Positions 61,551 through 64,000 of a stretch of 64,000 nt of DNA are shown here, piece by piece (the first letter of the stretch is position 1; each line of letters starts with the position of its first letter). A program made the position numbers and the translations under genes. The DNA is from Klebsormidium nitens (Eukaryota; Streptophyta; Klebsormidiophyceae; Klebsormidiales; Klebsormidiaceae). The stretch covers positions 1 through 64,000 of the forward strand of contig DF237087.1 in NCBI GenBank assembly GCA_000708835.1, read 5' to 3'. The notes beneath the pieces are model-generated. The model made no database searches. It was not told the origin of the DNA and saw only the letters and a list, made by a program, of their open reading frames with translations.

Positions 61551-63815
61551 ATGCAGCCAATCATGGCGGGGTCCTCGTTCGGGGACTCCCAAATGCGGTG
61601 GGGGGCCCCCCAGCGCTCTATTTCCAATGCAAACGACCTGTCGAGCTCCGAGGGCGAATTCGCCCCCCCCGAGATCAAAGCTGAGCTCGCCCGCTCGTTT
61701 TCCCTGCGCATTCCACGCTCTGATAAGTCCCCTCTCGCAGAGAACCCCCCCGAGCTCTCGTCCCTCTCTCCGAGCACGCCCAAAACCCCCACCTCCGGCA
61801 GAAACCTCCGCAGGTCCATCTCGCTGAAACGGATCCTTAAGGGGGGGGACGCTGACTTCAGCGCAGCAGGGATGTCCCCCTCAAAACTATCCCCGCAGGA
61901 CCGGCTTGGTTCCTTTTCCTTTGCCCCAAGCACTGTGAGCCCCACCGCTTCCCCCCAGTTTGCGGCAAAAACGCCGCCGAGCCCGATTGGATCTCCTGGG
62001 GGGGTGGCGGTTCCAAGCCCCGCTGCGGCGTTCTACGGCTCTCCGGCAGTCAAACTGCAGTCGCCCCTGAGCAGAAGGGACGGCGATTCGTCGCAGCCAA
62101 GTAGATTGAATACGGGTGGAACTGCCAGGACGTTGTTTGAGCGACGGGCAGAGAAGCAAAATCAGGGGGGTAGCGCGGAAGTTGGGGAGGAGAAGGAGGT
62201 AGAAAGTTCGTCGGCTCCGAGCGGTGACATCAGCGAGTTGAGGCCGGAGGAGACGGTTCGAACTTCGGGTGGGGAAGCAGAAAGACCGGCGCAAGGCGGT
62301 GGGGGAGAGATAACTGGGGAAACGGCAAATTCGGATGGGGGGGGCCCTTTGCCTGTTACTGATGAGACGCAGAGTGCCACATCAGCGCCTGTCGAGGAGA
62401 AAAGTTTTAGCGACGTCGTGAACAGTACGCACGAGGAAATTTTCCGGAGCATGCTAGAAACCCCCCCCGAGCAGCCGTCGCCCTCCCCCTCAGGGGCAGT
62501 TGATTTGGGCTGGGGACGAGACGGATCGTTTGCGCTGGCCAACGACGCGGCGCCAGCTGGCGCGCTTAGAACTCGGCCAGAACCCCTGACGCCGGAGAGT
62601 GCCGCCAGCGAACCACCGTGGGGGGAAACCAGCAGCTTGGAAAACACCCCCACGCCCGAGAAAAGCGCAAAGCCCGGGCACCGACGGGAGCTGAGTCTGT
62701 CGAATTCGGCACCTCTGATGGTGACGCCCCTTCAGGGGACAAACTCGGACTTTCCGTTGACGCCTGGGAATATGTTGGTGAAGCGATCAAATTCAACGCT
62801 GGAGGCGCGAGCGCTCCAACGAATGAAGCAGGTGAGCGACGCCAGTGTCCAGATATGACCGGCGGCGCTGCATTGCAGGATGCAGCTTTCAAAGCCTGGG
62901 CGTCGGCGCCTGTCATCCTATAGGGGGTCCAGCTTTATTGGGATGCATGGTTTATGCATTGTCTGCACCGTCTCTTATCACGGATTGTGCGAGCATGCTA
63001 GCAGTGAGAAGGATTCAAGATAGGTAAAGCCGTTGTTCGGTCAGTACGTGTCCGAGAAAGTCGTGTGGCGGACGTTGTGAAATAAGTGGCATCTCGTCAG
63101 GCTTTGAAACCCCAGAAACGGTTTCGGCTTTCGTCCTTGTAGCTGGTGTAATTTTTTTTTAGGAGGACCCAGAAGTAAGGAACGACGTAGCTATCAACTC
63201 TTGGTGTTTACTCTATGCTATCCTGACGTCCCCATTCTTTCCCTTGTGACATAATGTTTCTGATTTCTGCTTTTTCCTTCGATCTCGGACGCCTCCCACA
63301 GCAGCACTGTCGCCGGTCGCGACTACACCTTCAAGGTCGACGTCATTTGCATCAACCAGGATCTCATCATCAGAGTTTCGTTTTTCTTGTTGCTGACATG
63401 CGCCTTTACGTCATTCTCCAGGACGCCTTCATCCAGCAGCTCCTGCGCAGCAGCACCGTCATCGGGCGCGACTACACCATCAAGGTCGACGTCAGCTCCG
63501 CGCACCTCCCCGGCTTCTCCTCGTTCGACCTCTCGGACCCGGGGGACGACGAAGACACGTCATCTGTCGACACCCCCTCCCGCCTGGCGCTCACCAACTA
63601 CTCCGAAAGCGGCCACGTCATCCCCCCCCTCACGATCGCGATCCTGATTGTGGGCACACGGGGCGACGTGCAGCCGTTCATTGCGATCGGGAAGAAGTTG
63701 CTGGCGTACGGGCACCGCGTGCGGTTGGCGACGCACGCGAACTACCGGGAGTTTGTCACGGAGCAGGGGCTCGAGTTCTTCCCGCTTGGGGGGGACCCAA
63801 AGATTCTCGCCGAGT
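61551..63815 (+). CDS. Sterol 3-beta-glucosyltransferase, UGT80 type (5' part, truncated by window edge)
   Basis: Exon 1 is 61551-62831 and exon 2 is 63422-63815; the gene continues beyond the window. These enzymes transfer glucose from UDP-glucose to the 3-hydroxyl of membrane sterols. Exon 1 encodes about 427 disordered residues rich in Ser, Pro and Glu with many SP and TP sites, for example STPKTPTSGRNLRRSISLKR. Exon 2 begins DAFIQQLLRSSTVIGRDYTI and then enters the GT-B N-terminal domain: LTIAILIVGTRGDVQPFIAI, GHRVRLATHANYREFV, then GLEFFPLGGDPKILAE. The exon 2 donor after 63815 (GTGAGC, phase 1) would let the next exon restore the expected LAEYM sequence. The start may be ATG 61551 or ATG 61563; the latter follows a good splice acceptor. 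The domain call is strong. The long N-terminal region is linked to it only by the phase-matched splice. Confidence 0.85.
63301..63345 (+). pseudogene. Degenerate duplicate of part of UGT80 exon 2
   Basis: Bases 63301-63345 match 63450-63494 of exon 2 at about 40 of 45 positions. Upstream, GGACGCCT...CACAGCAGC also matches the start of that exon, with a stretch of about 15 bases missing. It translates to SSTVAGRDYTFKVDV, against SSTVIGRDYTIKVDV in the real exon. The copy lies in the intron just before exon 2 and lacks the rest of the exon, so it is most simply an exon fragment left by a local duplication 149 bases apart. Its reading frame runs open for some distance, so use as an alternative exon cannot be excluded. 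Confidence 0.7.
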
Positions 63816-64000
63816 GTGAGCGCGGACTTCTTGGTCTTCTCGTTCTGAAGTGGTCTCGCTTAGCCAAGATGGGCTTGCGAGCGTGCGAGTCGCGTGAGCT
63901 GCTGCGTTGTTTCATCGCTGTGCGGCTTGGGAACCTTTTGAAGGCGTTTCGAGAACCAGAAGACATGGGACTTTGCTGTGCCTAAGGCTGAGGTTTTGTT
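63816..64000. other. Start of UGT80 intron 2
   Basis: The window ends inside this intron. No continuation of the glucosyltransferase domain is visible before the edge. Confidence 0.6.

Noticed and set aside
63960-63984. Possible third UGT80 exon at the window edge
   Set aside because: An AG followed by ACATGG would keep phase and give YM, but the next residues do not match the conserved family continuation and a stop follows at once.

Overview
This window looks like nuclear DNA of a photosynthetic eukaryote, most likely a streptophyte green alga of the Klebsormidium type; that placement is inference. The genes are split by many short GT-AG introns. Coding exons are GC-richer than the introns. 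Several proteins carry plastid or thylakoid targeting sequences, and families typical of the green lineage are present: a DUF4057 protein, LigB-type extradiol dioxygenases, a carotenoid cleavage dioxygenase and a UGT80-type sterol glucosyltransferase. I see no operons, ribosome binding sites, CRISPR arrays or prokaryotic features. All exon models were built by eye from splice signals, reading phase and family motifs, and each complete model closes in frame from ATG to stop.

Layout, left to right. An intronless DUF1697 gene (403-1263, +) is followed by about 2.6 kb with no supported gene. An 11-exon plastid-type FAD oxidoreductase with a C-terminal Rieske domain (3835-10120, +) converges on a 6-exon carotenoid cleavage dioxygenase (11873-16459, -). 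A 4-exon cysteine-rich predicted thylakoid-lumen protein (18413-20627, +) follows. A LigB/DODA-type extradiol dioxygenase (23183-26870, -) continues in frame into a disordered tail of about 400 residues. That frame ends at a ten-cytosine run, beyond which a second frame continues to 22638. Next come a 10-exon secreted subtilase of the KP-43 type (28126-34857, -) and a 5-exon DUF4057 protein (35883-39198, -).

The right half holds a small two-exon membrane protein (40318-41266, +) and a second LigB/DODA paralogue (42530-44964, -) head to head with the exosome cap subunit CSL4 (45913-49418, +). After about 3.4 kb of unresolved sequence there is a five-exon nuclear protein resembling the DNA-binding half of a transposase (52786-56206, +), then an oligoribonuclease of the REXO2/Orn family (57042-59911, -). 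The window closes with the 5' part of a UGT80-type sterol 3-beta-glucosyltransferase (61551-63815, +), which runs off the right edge and has a degenerate duplicate of part of its second exon in the preceding intron.

The genes do not form one pathway. Two loose themes are RNA turnover (CSL4 and oligoribonuclease) and plastid or redox oxygen chemistry (FAD-Rieske protein, carotenoid dioxygenase, lumen protein and two extradiol dioxygenases). The points most worth following are the dioxygenase with the long tail and frame break, the domesticated-transposase candidate, and the FAD-Rieske and DUF1697 genes as possible acquisitions from bacteria.
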